20,498 bases of DNA. It comes from an uncultured Clostridia bacterium (GTDB taxonomy: Bacteria; Bacillota; Clostridia; Christensenellales; UBA1242). The notes under the pieces are model-generated. The model saw nothing but the letters and a program-made list of their open reading frames with translations. It was not told where the DNA came from and made no database searches. Shown piece after piece: positions 9,001 to 14,935 of the stretch; the stretch's first letter is position 1, and each line of letters opens with the position of its first letter. A program made the translations under genes and the position numbers. The stretch spans positions 1-20,498 of the forward strand of contig CANQWP010000005.1 of the NCBI GenBank assembly GCA_947627585.1, read 5' to 3'.

Positions 9001-10977
9001 CACAGCAGAGTTTCCTGTTGGCAAAAGGTCAATTCTTGTCGTTTCTGGCTTCAAAAATTTCTTACAATTGAACGTGACATTCACAGGAACACCATTGTCC
9101 AATGAGATCTCATATGTCCCCACTCCAACATTTTTTGGTGTGAGGGTCATATCCAAATAATATTTGTCCCCTTCTTGACGACAAGGTTGTTGGTTTGGCG
9201 TTATGTTCAACACATCAATTCCGCTTACAAATCTTGTGGAAAAAGTTTGAAAGAGCAATGTTGTATAAAGCTGAGCATTGAACGTGTGCTTTGAAACTTC
9301 ATAATCAACATAAAAATATGCATCTTTTGGATAAGCGTCTTCAACATTGATGTTGCGTGCGCCCGTTTTGATTGAACAAGAGATTCTTTTGTTTGGAATT
9401 CTTTCCGGGTCATCTTTCAAAAGGCCTTTCATTTCCACGTAGATTGTGATATATGCATCTTCTGTTGGCTCAATTCCATCATTTCCTCTGACACGGAACG
9501 GTCGATCCAAATCGGAATATGTTTTTCCTTGAACAATTGGCGAGCCAGTGTCAGTTGTGAATTCAAGATATTGTTCCGAATATTCAAATGTAACACCCTC
9601 AAAAGTTGGCGTGCTTTGAAAACTTGAAATCACGTCAACATAAAAATCTTTCCAGCCATATTCATCAAAGTTATAGTTATAAAGCACAAAAGTTGGTGCC
9701 TCAACAAGTCCATTTACAGTGATTTCTGATGGGGCGATTTCTGTGTTGATGTCAAAATCGCACATAAAATTGACACTTTGGTCGTCGGCCTTCTTTGCAA
9801 TTTCATAAAAAATTCCAAGAGAAAGTTTTGTTGTGGTCTCGCGCAGGGAATTTTGTGAAATTTTGATGTATTTCACCGTTTTGTTTTGTGGAATATCTTC
9901 TTCAAAATCCATGAAATCAACCACAACATCGTCATTTGATTTCAAAATGCTAAAGTCAATTGGAATGTCGTTTTCAATTTCGTCGGTTTCTATTTTCAAG
10001 ACATATTGAACATATTTTGGTCTGTTTGGAACAATTGTGATTGGCTCAACAATTTGAGATGTTGTGCCATCTTTGTTTTCAACCTCTTCAAAAACAGGAA
10101 CAAAGCCGTCTTCCCCTTTCACCTGCCTGATCACATCGTTTCCGGCCTCGTCTTTTTGCAAATATCCACCGGAAATAGAAACTTTCAAACTCCTCAAAAC
10201 AAAGACATCGCTGAAAACACTCGCCGAGCCATCTTCCAAAACAGAGGGCTGATAGATCGTCAAAAGTTGAAATTTGCCAGTCATTTCAAGAGGAAGATCT
10301 TGTCCATTGAAAGACCCGATGAGCAAGCTTTCTTGTTCACCCTCTTCCATTCTGACGCGGTCAATTTGCGCAAAATCCCTTTCAACAACTTCTTGTTCTC
10401 TTTTGAAAACTGCTTTGCCTTCAGAAAAGCCGTTGAAAGAAAACTCGTTCAAATCTTCGTTTTCCTCACTCGCGCCAATATAATAGAAAGACAAACTTCG
10501 ATTTGTTGCACTTTCTGCAAAATCAAACATGTTGGCGTTTGGAACAAAATCCGTCTCGCCAGAAACATACAAAAGGCTGTTGCTTGATGAAAGATTTGGC
10601 GAAAGTTGTTCCACATTTATGTTGACCGAACAAGATTTGTTTCCCTCCCATGTTTTGACCGTAAGCGTCCCGTTTCCGCCGGCAAGAGCAGTCACGGAAA
10701 CTTTGATTTGGTCATCAGCAACAGCCTGAGAGGTGGCGTCAAAAACGCCAGAGCTGTCTTTGACTATTGTAACTCTGTTCGAGAAGCCTTTTTGAAAACC
10801 TTTGATTGTGAAAAGAATGTCTTTTGTTTCCCCAACTTCCATGTCAAGTGACGCGCAATCAGCAACAAGAGAAACTTTTGAATAGTCCGGGCCGCAGCCG
10901 ACAAAAAAGATGCCGACCAGCAAAAATGCCAGCGCGCCAAACAAACTTATGAAAATGTTTTTCAGTGTTTTTGTCAT
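1..10977 (-). CDS. Giant GLUG-repeat surface lipoprotein (partial, 3' end outside window)
   Basis: One reading frame runs from ATG at 10977 to the left edge, 3,659 codons without a stop; I checked the leftmost 2.7 kb triplet by triplet and read the rest as continuous protein. AAGGGG lies 4-5 bases before the ATG. Residues 1-28 form a lipoprotein signal peptide: two early lysines, a hydrophobic core, and FVGC with lipidated Cys28 (Phe at -3 is a little unusual). The mature protein should be anchored on the outer face of the membrane. Residues about 33-116 look like a bacterial Ig-like (BIG) domain, and about 1779-1829 resembles another. Three GLUG-type repeat modules lie at about 1150-1580, 2579-2926 and 3072-3476, separated by long beta-rich sequence. 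A charged, probably helical stretch follows (about 3477-3590). GLUG repeats are known from bacterial adhesins and peptidase-associated surface proteins, so adhesion or matrix binding is likely. No catalytic motif was seen. The C-terminal anchor, if any, is not visible. The gene follows the VirB4-like gene by 43 bases. Confidence 0.9.
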   Translation of the reverse strand, partial: MTKTLKNIFISLFGALAFLLVGIFFVGCGPDYSKVSLVADCASLDMEVGETKDILFTIKGFQKGFSNRVTIVKDSSGVFDATSQAVADDQIKVSVTALAGGNGTLTVKTWEGNKSCSVNINVEQLSPNLSSSNSLLYVSGETDFVPNANMFDFAESATNRSLSFYYIGASEENEDLNEFSFNGFSEGKAVFKREQEVVERDFAQIDRVRMEEGEQESLLIGSFNGQDLPLEMTGKFQLLTIYQPSVLEDGSASVFSDVFVLRSLKVSISGGYLQKDEAGNDVIRQVKGEDGFVPVFEEVENKDGTTSQIVEPITIVPNRPKYVQYVLKIETDEIENDIPIDFSILKSNDDVVVDFMDFEEDIPQNKTVKYIKISQNSLRETTTKLSLGIFYEIAKKADDQSVNFMCDFDINTEIAPSEITVNGLVEAPTFVLYNYNFDEYGWKDFYVDVISSFQSTPTFEGVTFEYSEQYLEFTTDTGSPIVQGKTYSDLDRPFRVRGNDGIEPTEDAYITIYVEMKGLLKDDPERIPNKRISCSIKTGARNINVEDAYPKDAYFYVDYEVSKHTFNAQLYTTLLFQTFSTRFVSGIDVLNITPNQQPCRQEGDKYYLDMTLTPKNVGVGTYEISLDNGVPVNVTFNCKKFLKPETTRIDLLPTGNSAVTYSKTSSSQNDDFLNELSLEILNSSTKDRITYGSTATFEIVANDIKNLVRNQDSYNFVDSSRQGQGNRFTIITKDSNGNTQISFALEGDNLVDGDFLIDKVNPTTTLEIFVNVSTYSLASEFYLSNAGGYAYSRNVYYGTSTIPEEEKRVEYGVVLNHSDSKNFFQYQLNEKSLETMFDEKNLYGIGDELRDENDERTGKYSEYGFEIGSSNFDQLFSETLVHESFMDNKNKFITISALNVRGKVLTHTFLNGKLTRYVNGVGEEKNIRLDFQDGLMLWLDHSYTYEFVDAALGNVRYEITFDNLVYTLDDKYGTFDFDTFVFTNTYTSVGTIVFSAQIEQRNKNLRFDATVVINKYAPVETISLSNGTTRIDFSNHKLTETIAVYTYPISSTNNNVTIQFVLTGDNRFPSMVQWTVDRSNAANGVFLISLSCEEFYNNNDLHGNIPIEEITNSLTGDLYIFPSDWGTSYTSLIEGKVPIRLSLQYHNGSRANPYVLEDVEDVENINLNESTLRSHYELRSSISLASADLSSPIGVLDGKLVGFSGSIVGTSSQAAFTDVVLSQNSFSSTIDGTFYAGLFAQINSGAQIENISVEGKANLDGISLEKARVGLLTAQNFGKIVNVGTKLDASTISGDTQELYFGGMTGLNYGEITQNFRVYDGTGYTYHMYAENVQNDGEVEFQNGIGNVKKFKATIVLDSELGKCALVGEEKTKIRIDDSGFVIDENGERIKFSEGGFELTANRDFVGQSSKILAFFDAATTISVSGNVFAGGLVGANSGSIVRMSPSSADFKMFGYTGYSAYARINVQGSPNIVALGGIAGLATYFSESYGMSMPERKGEQESGNLLSNLLVGGKLSTLELPDSTTDYVGGLVGYVSTVNVSTIEISSNVARTFVKGVHYVGGLVGFEDFSTGSSAENRYVIYGEKTNDGDLRNNFEAVDDGENSFAAASIIRVKPNEVDALAESALTYMIGNSYSNGRDYGNNEQLFEICTYVAREFQTLQDGKDENATINFGSRTYYYGDFVVVERNKSGEDLSGTYNLLQGVKFEQRIVNLEIKDNKFKMTLDENVSGDGMNNIPDVVFMYYFHADTDLAGNLGVAAQAEIESLNYVMPSMTEFYPFDLSNPEVSIVGTRGDALEIDMNGNITLKGSGIAEIRLASILNSSVEKIIYVYVVNFFNQDISSSIFFIPSENSDLQKIQDSEVPIYGETYLNVYMQPDYALTNVKDANGERFSISSDGILTFKNVSYVLSSSTELSIENKFEDKDDEGVLKSRFSSSDVIGQKIVFKKMKNGQGVQDVYDLVPILRTTIRIDGKDYVFYKKLETASTSLILTYYEAATAVHIFAEELSMQTNQALDERISVESTNPAGKEQIYYEIRREDGGFKQKIEPKTFVLDTTVPDEEKDEMLDKAYFDYLNNFGDNLFALTFARVPGTNDFTFNLQINKDSTAFKERFTNEIAGRYIFTFYSPISNDKRVEDFFFLNLDEAQLDYVSVNNYSNFENTSSPNEVVEPGTKGLLEISLNPFDSIFDTFTITNNQENSARGSGEATFMFAYRTATGIRELSGFGDFESGRRLVFTYEQMIQKLAELKKSSNDVNQYMGKIYISYFVASYNVEDNVPIGFDISVTPVDEGGSVQETTIELKTKLGSFARFVFDDKDMMGDGYYVARGLSYDLSLQTFGFDENQVEIRFGEQGDFLPLSEFVQGHDYGTFSLSGENGKYILKITSAGIEYNGQDNLHLQVQIRARKTLNGVAVESTNTLNLYVMDYVLNYQYAQGVFQDIVQDMRDGNIRLAIGNPYTPRLDLSSFVEYDPLISSVVSSINSFLAEMTQNVTWTAIYDGVATVLSSSAPEIRNDHYYINGMTITPIAAYDHEEGIYHFTVEGYYRIAGGKYEAARTIQGANLLYSEFSFDVHEQSSHDSPIPIYNYDELIEKLGEDDGSGWYILLDNIVVPNAAESLERGEENFQAMNFTFAGLDGNNYAFVLSGAYNFDSQNAGLFEIVNEGTLLQNIKIRLQGNVTFRMSQPNFTVGLLAGENRGTITNAQTEALSGAVFNVTSSVTATDASVSGLVGRNNGFITNSRTTVDIVAPYNLSGFVGQNDGNGKIASSYFRGASLRNTSSTTQERTAGFVLENSGEIYTSYVSGDMTNDYDENGERMSNQSSTYYHGSGSARPANTLSSGNNVSGFVYTNSGTISDCYSNIYLNQNGTGAGFVFENSMNISRCFSTSVLGSRSVESFGFAQQNSVVDQNLERQGGVIEDCYFLQHRHGITNNQPDSNDPEPDINYSIKNLEDDENADIVAIDFDSFKFRIENGRLVAPQALENGDIPFENFVVTNGRNTNAVWFYNDDSTSNANFNNTYFNINRLELVAPNIKAISYRKLESVENVIDPETGLERPRYTYSYRAGTPTLGSQENPILISNAEEFETYVKRECDDSSNNFSQYRLVADIDYGDYTENSTLYDVNFMGYLEGNFMSVEGISLQSAGERTYAGLFARIGGERNSAGGVVMNISYSPSVVSFSNSEVVGAFVGRLDGGTLANISLNTDASESNIVVGKNIVGGLIGMAVGDFVVGNVSSEFGARARSQVGSNIFDPNAIEFSQNSFAGSIAGALSGTGYIDQIDADSALAVTGSTAGLLFGFVDSQVEVNDIKLEMNAQNILNGFKYAGLVVGESRGTFKNVEVVGDITFRDFQKVPSMPEAVGGFAGLISGGILENVSVDQDMNLSTISSSDGIAYIGGIAGKISSGVIMRGIKVNSNIVGFNFVGGIAGQINTNGMMATFENIFVDVDLSVVGRMVDRIGIGGLAAEIVGSSPISLGISDTTNKDQLKNVEDEKSNIDRLLALPDLIKNAEENKETLKNEFYGADKNAGLLATVNEICKKYRKNEADPDKNVFSFTEADDNITLTYVQTELDAVRAQIEEGISNTLSKLAENANRFDVGAKVDINIYGQGQNVRQPTINISAIAANSSGTQFVSDTFSYLHGIQNGTGADVSINDLSTVETA
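550..1764 (-). repeat. GLUG-type repeat module 3 of the giant lipoprotein
   Basis: Residues about 3072-3476. It opens with ENPILISNAEEF and RLVADIDYGDY, the classic lead-in of GLUG proteins (item, 'ADID' strand, 'MGYLEGN' strand). About ten divergent copies follow: AGLFARIGG, VGAFVGRLDGG, VGGLIGMAVG, AGSIAGALSG, AGLLFGFVDS, AGLVVGESRG, VGGFAGLISGG, IGGIAGKISSG, VGGIAGQINT and IGGLAAEIVG. It is the longest and most regular of the three modules. Confidence 0.75.
2200..3243 (-). repeat. GLUG-type repeat module 2 of the giant lipoprotein
   Basis: Residues about 2579-2926. The entry segment is SPIPIYNYDELIEKL followed by a 'FTFAGLDGNNYAF' strand. About seven copies follow with a distinct local flavour, [AS]GFV-x-x-NSG-x-I: AGLFEIVNEG, VGLLAGENRG, SGLVGRNNG, SGFVGQNDG, AGFVLENSG, SGFVYTNSG and AGFVFENSM. 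The consensus differs from modules 1 and 3, which suggests that copies multiplied within each module after the modules separated. Confidence 0.75.
6241..7524 (-). repeat. GLUG-type repeat module 1 of the giant lipoprotein
   Basis: Residues about 1150-1580. The module opens with NPYVLEDVED and a 'FSGSIVG' segment, the usual entry of GLUG-containing proteins. About seven glycine-rich copies follow, including AGLFAQINSG, VGLLTAQNFG, FGGMTGLNYG, AGGLVGANSG, LGGIAGLATY, VGGLVGYVST and VGGLVGFEDF. They are spaced irregularly (roughly 25-80 residues) and are divergent, so this is an old protein repeat and not a recent DNA duplication. Such repeats are thought to build an elongated beta structure. 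Confidence 0.75.
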
Positions 10978-11020
10978 ATTTCCCCTTATTTTTTCTTTCA
11001 AAATCAAAGGATGCTGCTTA

Positions 11021-13729
11021 TCAGCCACCAAAGAGCTGTTTCACATAGTCAAGTGCTGTCACTTGGACAGTTGTCCTAGAAGTTGGACCCGTGATCAAGA
11101 AGCCTTGACCGACGCCAGCTGTGACGATTGAGTTCTGTTCTTCTTCGTTGATGCCGCCCGATTTGGAATAGAGGTCAACAAGATCATTGATGTCCGCCGG
11201 CGCAAGTGAGAAGATGAGAGAATATTGGCACGCGTTGATGACGGCCGTGGACTGACGGCGAATTTCTTCCGTGCCCACAAAGTCGGAGATGTTTTGCGTG
11301 ATGATGATTTGCATTCCGCCATATTTTCGGATACGCTTTGCCATTTGCGCCATAAAGTCCAGCGCGATTGGATATTTTGGGTTGATGAAGATGTGCGCTT
11401 CGTCGACCGCGACAATGATTTTTCTATTTTTGCGATATTTTTTGTTGAAGTCTTTGTTGTTGATGATTTCGTTGTTCAAATAGCGGAACACCAAAAGCAT
11501 TTGGGCGTTTGTGATTTGAGCGTTGTTGCCCGCAACCAATGATTGGAAGTTGAATGTAACAAAGTTTTCGTTGGTCTCGATGGATGTTGGGCCGTTCCAA
11601 AGCGAGCTGTTACGCCCGCCCGTTGCAAACTTTTTGATGTAAGTTTCAACAGTCATGAGATTTCTCAAAGAGAATTCGTCCTTTGCTGTTTTGATTCTTC
11701 TCAAAATGAGGTCATAAAGGGCATCAAAAGTTGGATAGTCCGTCGGTTTCAAGCGGGCAAGATTGGTGTTGTTGTCGATTTTAAACTCTTTATACATGTC
11801 AATGATGAGCGAGTTCAAAACTTCAAACGCATCGGAGTTGATTCCTTCCAAAATCACGCGGAAAAACTGCTCCAAAAACTGCAAGTGCTGAGAGAATGAG
11901 TCGTCGGCTTTTTTCTCAACCTTTTTCTTTTCAATCGGTCTTCCAAAATCGTCAAACTGCTCCTCTTCGTCCTCCTCTTCCTCATCTTCACTTGCTTCCA
12001 AAGAAGAAATGACATGGAACGGATTGATGATGCCGTGCGTGGACGAGCCGACGTCAATAAATTTTCCACCCAAGTTTCTTGTCAGATCTTGATATTCGTT
12101 TTCCGGGTCAAGAATGAAGATTTTGCAGTTGTCGGCAGAGAAGTTTGTCAACAATGTTTTTGTGGCATAGGATTTTCCAGAGCCCGATTTTCCGATGACC
12201 ATCATGTTTGAGTTGACGCGCTCGCGGTCACGCTTGAAGAAGTCAACAAAAACGGGATATTCATTGTCGCCGACATAAATGCCGTTTGCATCTTGAAGAG
12301 CGTTTGAAATGAATGGGAATGTTGCGGCAAGCGTGCTTGTTGGAATTCCGCGCAAGCTGCTTTTGACGGAGTCACGCTTTGAAATGTTTGAAGAAATGAA
12401 GCCGTCAATTTGTCTCGAGAAAAGCTCGCTATATTTGAAGCCTTGTTGTTTGAGCATTGCGCGCACATCTTTTTTTGCGGCGTCTTCGGCGATTATGTAG
12501 GTGTTGACGTTGAAAAGTTGTTGGTTGTTGTTTTTCAGGCTTTGCAAAAGTCCTCGCAGTGTCTCGACGTGGGTTTGAAGTTCAATTTGTGTGGAGCTTC
12601 GGCCAGCTTTATAAAGTTTTGTCTCCATTTCCATGATGGCCTTGTCAATTTGCTTTTCGCTTTCAAGTTTTGGAATTGGATTGAATTTCATGACCGTGCG
12701 TGTGCGGTCCAAAAGGAAGAATTGTGCCCCCCAAGCGTTTCCAACTTGCAAAGGATAGTCGGTCAGGTTGAAGCAACGATAGCACACATCATCAATGAAA
12801 TATCGTGCAATGTTGAAGCGGATTTTGTTTGGTGTCGCCCAGTTGATGTGCTCGGAAATTGGCAAAACTTCCAAATCACGTTCGTCAAAGTCTTTTCCAA
12901 GGTTTGCTTTGACAAAAACGACCAAGTCATTTCCGGTCACAAGCTGAGCATTGATTGGATTCAAAGAGCTTCTCATTGCAGAGATCATGCCCGACATGGT
13001 GTTTTCCAAAATTTCGCGGTCTTTGTCATAGACAACAACATAAAAATGGTCTTTGAAGACTTTTTCTTGGCGGTTCATGAATTCATACATTGAAACGCGC
13101 TCTTCAAAAATCGGCGCACGGGCATCAATTTCTTCTTGAGTGATTTGCCCGTCATATTGCATGTCATACAGCGTTTCATATTTGCTGTTTTCGTTGTGTA
13201 TGTATCGGTCCAAAATCATTGGCTTTGAAATTTTCACAATGCTGCAAGTTTGCGTCGGCGTAAGACGTCGAAGCGCGTTGGCAAAACTTTCAATGACGTT
13301 GTCTTGATAATATTCCGTCAAAAGTGTGAAGAACATTGGCTGAATTTCAATGACCTGAGCATAATATTGTCCAAAGTCAATGAATCGGTCTTGATAGAGC
13401 CCCTCATATGCAATCATCTCTTTGATGCTGCTCTTTTTTTCGTCAGAGCCTTTGACAAATTTTTTCTTTTGGACAGAATAGCGCATCAAAAAGACGATCG
13501 TGTTGTAAAAGCGAATGTCGTCGGTCGGCTTGAAGAACATTGAAACGGCAATGATGCACCAAGCAATGGCAATCCACGGACTGATGTTTGTGCCACCCAC
13601 GTCAAAGTTGGAAAGAAACAGAATGATGGCAATCGCAATGAAGATGACGCCCAAAATGACGTCCACGCCTGTGACGCCACGAATGAATTCTGATTTGACT
13701 TTTGTTTTTCTTGGAATGACACGAACCAT
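11021..13729 (-). CDS. VirB4-type conjugation/secretion ATPase with PrgI/VirB3-like membrane N-terminus
   Basis: 902 residues. Start chosen at 13729 (MVRVIPRKTK) because AAGGAG sits 7-8 bases upstream; an in-frame ATG 60 bases further up has no such site. Two membrane segments (about 22-40 and 50-66) after a basic N-terminus resemble PrgI/VirB3, so this looks like a natural fusion of that membrane component to VirB4. The ATPase has Walker A GKSGSGKS at 513-520, Walker B IIVAVDEAH with D776-E777, and a conserved ITQNISDF segment near 808-815. VirB4 proteins are hexameric motors at the inner face of type IV secretion channels in conjugative elements. About 577-606 holds a run of Glu/Asp then Lys between the Walker motifs, an insertion not typical of the family. 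No relaxase, VirD4 coupling protein, VirB6 or peptidoglycan hydrolase gene is visible nearby. The giant lipoprotein follows in the same direction. The VirB4 family is secure; the cargo is unknown. Confidence 0.88.
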   Translation of the reverse strand: MVRVIPRKTKVKSEFIRGVTGVDVILGVIFIAIAIILFLSNFDVGGTNISPWIAIAWCIIAVSMFFKPTDDIRFYNTIVFLMRYSVQKKKFVKGSDEKKSSIKEMIAYEGLYQDRFIDFGQYYAQVIEIQPMFFTLLTEYYQDNVIESFANALRRLTPTQTCSIVKISKPMILDRYIHNENSKYETLYDMQYDGQITQEEIDARAPIFEERVSMYEFMNRQEKVFKDHFYVVVYDKDREILENTMSGMISAMRSSLNPINAQLVTGNDLVVFVKANLGKDFDERDLEVLPISEHINWATPNKIRFNIARYFIDDVCYRCFNLTDYPLQVGNAWGAQFFLLDRTRTVMKFNPIPKLESEKQIDKAIMEMETKLYKAGRSSTQIELQTHVETLRGLLQSLKNNNQQLFNVNTYIIAEDAAKKDVRAMLKQQGFKYSELFSRQIDGFISSNISKRDSVKSSLRGIPTSTLAATFPFISNALQDANGIYVGDNEYPVFVDFFKRDRERVNSNMMVIGKSGSGKSYATKTLLTNFSADNCKIFILDPENEYQDLTRNLGGKFIDVGSSTHGIINPFHVISSLEASEDEEEEDEEEQFDDFGRPIEKKKVEKKADDSFSQHLQFLEQFFRVILEGINSDAFEVLNSLIIDMYKEFKIDNNTNLARLKPTDYPTFDALYDLILRRIKTAKDEFSLRNLMTVETYIKKFATGGRNSSLWNGPTSIETNENFVTFNFQSLVAGNNAQITNAQMLLVFRYLNNEIINNKDFNKKYRKNRKIIVAVDEAHIFINPKYPIALDFMAQMAKRIRKYGGMQIIITQNISDFVGTEEIRRQSTAVINACQYSLIFSLAPADINDLVDLYSKSGGINEEEQNSIVTAGVGQGFLITGPTSRTTVQVTALDYVKQLFGG

Positions 13730-13929
13730 AAAATTTCTCCTTGCCAAATTCTTGCAACACAAGCAAAGTCCAACAAGCCACTTTTTCAATATTTATGATA
13801 CAACAAACGCCATCAAAAATACAAACAAAATTTTAAAAAATTTTATAATTAATATAAAATATTAAAACCGCAAATTTCGATTACTGCAAAAAGAGAAAAA
13901 AAATAAATCTAAAAAATTGTTTCTCAGCA

Positions 13930-13957
13930 ATTTTAATGCATAAAAATATATCGGCAA
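13930..13957 (-). promoter_or_regulatory. Candidate promoter of the VirB4-like/giant lipoprotein operon
   Basis: Read on the minus strand, TTGCCG (13957-13952) is followed after 16 bases by TAAAAT (13935-13930). Transcription would start near 13923 and give a leader of roughly 190 bases. Other weak candidates exist nearer the gene: TTGCAG-17-TTTAAT, and TTGTAT-18-TATCAT about 60 bases before the ATG. In such A+T-rich DNA chance matches are common, so the assignment is tentative. Confidence 0.3.
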
Positions 13958-13984
13958 AATAATTGAAAAAATTAGAAAAAAATC

Positions 13985-14013
13985 AAAAAAATGCCAAAAA
14001 AGCGCATTTTTTT
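13985..14013 (-). terminator. Rho-independent terminator downstream of the PRC-barrel gene
   Basis: AAAAAAATGC (13985-13994) and GCATTTTTTT (14004-14013) form a 10-base-pair stem with a 9-base loop, about 70 bases past the PRC-barrel stop codon. On the minus strand the stem runs into a further T-rich tract. It is A/T-rich but symmetric and well placed. Confidence 0.6.
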
Positions 14014-14084
14014 GCATTTTTTAATATTTTTTTTGTTTTATTTTCGTGTTAGAACATTTTATTAAAAATCAAAACAAACAATTC

Positions 14085-14753
14085 TCATCTTTTCAGGGCA
14101 AAGAAAAGCTGATTTAGTTTGTTGTGTCTTTTTGCTTTTTCCACAATCGCACGCGTGACCACCTCGCCACTCAGGGCAATCTTTTCGTTGTTATATCCAA
14201 AAATGTCCTGAGTGCAAACTCGGCCGACATAAAAGCTCGGCGAAAGGCGGACGGTTTCTGGATTTGTTTTTTGAAAATCTTGAATTTGCACAATTGTGTC
14301 GTTTCCCGAGCGCGGAAAATCAAAAGTTTTTTGCTCCGGCCTTTTTCTTTTGAAAGAAACAAACACAAAGTCCTCGCCCACGTCCCTCACGTTTTTTGCC
14401 AAGATCTCACATTTGTCTGTGACGAGTTTTGTGCATTTTTTGCCGCAAAATTGAAGATTTTTTACCATTCCCAAGTCTTGACAGCCGTCGCTCAAAACGT
14501 GTTTGCCCAAAAGCGATTTCCTTTCCCCGGCAAACTCCAAGTTTGAGACATCAGCAATCAAAACAATCTCCTCCGAGACCGCCACAATGTTCTCGCGCCT
14601 GACCAAAAACTCCCCTTCGCTTTCTTCGTCAACAACATAATAGCCGACTTTTTGCATGTTTTCGTCCAGCGCCACGTCCAGCACATATCCCACTTTTTTG
14701 CCGCCATTTTGCGCCACAACCATTTTTGAGATGTTTTCCATTCCACCCACCAT
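14085..14753 (-). CDS. PRC-barrel domain protein
   Basis: 222 residues, or 218 if translation starts at the second ATG (14741). The sequence AAGGA directly abuts the first ATG and is about 12 bases before the second, so the second (MENISKMVVA) is quite possible. Residues about 5-69 (KKVGYVLDVALDENMQKVGY...) form a PRC-barrel; about 80-138 look like a second, starting LLGKHVLSDG and carrying cysteines at 91, 103, 107 and 115. The C-terminal part (about 172-220), FYVGRVCTQDIF then GEVVTRAIVEKAKRHNKL, resembles a short third segment often found in clostridial PRC-barrel proteins. PRC-barrels are small beta barrels that bind protein or RNA partners, as in RimM and the sporulation-linked YlmC/YmxH group. 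The specific partner is unknown. It has no signal peptide and should be cytoplasmic. It is divergent from the DUF1858 gene. Confidence 0.75.
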   Translation of the reverse strand: MVGGMENISKMVVAQNGGKKVGYVLDVALDENMQKVGYYVVDEESEGEFLVRRENIVAVSEEIVLIADVSNLEFAGERKSLLGKHVLSDGCQDLGMVKNLQFCGKKCTKLVTDKCEILAKNVRDVGEDFVFVSFKRKRPEQKTFDFPRSGNDTIVQIQDFQKTNPETVRLSPSFYVGRVCTQDIFGYNNEKIALSGEVVTRAIVEKAKRHNKLNQLFFALKR

Positions 14754-14802
14754 TCCTTGATATGTTGTATGAGATTGAATTTTGAAATATATGTTTTTTC
14801 AC

Positions 14803-14828
14803 AAAAAAGCCCGTTTTCGCGCTTTTTC
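14803..14828 (-). promoter_or_regulatory. 5'-terminal hairpin plus U-run in the PRC-barrel leader
   Basis: The predicted transcript begins AAAAAGCGCG, followed by AAAACGGGC and six U's. AAAAAGC pairs with GCUUUUU, and an inner CG pair closes a four-base loop across one mismatch. It looks like a terminator but lies in the leader at the very 5' end, about 50 bases before the start codon. It could be a 5'-stabilising hairpin or a simple attenuator. Confidence 0.45.
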
Positions 14829-14833
14829 GACAA

Positions 14834-14862
14834 AATTTAACACGAAAAATGAGTCATTTCAA
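14834..14862 (-). promoter_or_regulatory. Promoter of the PRC-barrel gene
   Basis: Minus strand TTGAAA (14862-14857), a 17-base spacer (14856-14840), and TAAATT (14839-14834) preceded by TGT, an extended -10. The predicted start is near 14827, giving a leader of about 74 bases. The layout matches the other promoters in this window. Confidence 0.6.
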
Positions 14863-14935
14863 GTCAAAAAATGTGAAAATTGGCCGCCGCGACGCAAAAA
14901 ACTGCTTAAAATTTCAAGAATTTCACAGAATTTTG

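Larger units (their letters stand above)
13730..14084. other. A+T-rich intergenic region upstream of the VirB4-like gene
   Basis: 355 bases without a gene. From 13801 to 14040 the G+C content is about 19 % by hand count, far below the flanking genes. It holds the terminator of the PRC-barrel gene near its right end and one or more weak minus-strand promoter candidates for the VirB4-like gene. It is rich in A and T tracts, which could bend DNA or bind nucleoid proteins. No tRNA, coding frame or direct repeat array was seen. Confidence 0.6.

Noticed and set aside
11021..13729. VirB4 gene as proof of an integrative conjugative element
   Set aside because: No integrase, relaxase, coupling protein, attachment site or tRNA boundary is visible, and the right flank is housekeeping. 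It cannot be excluded to the left.
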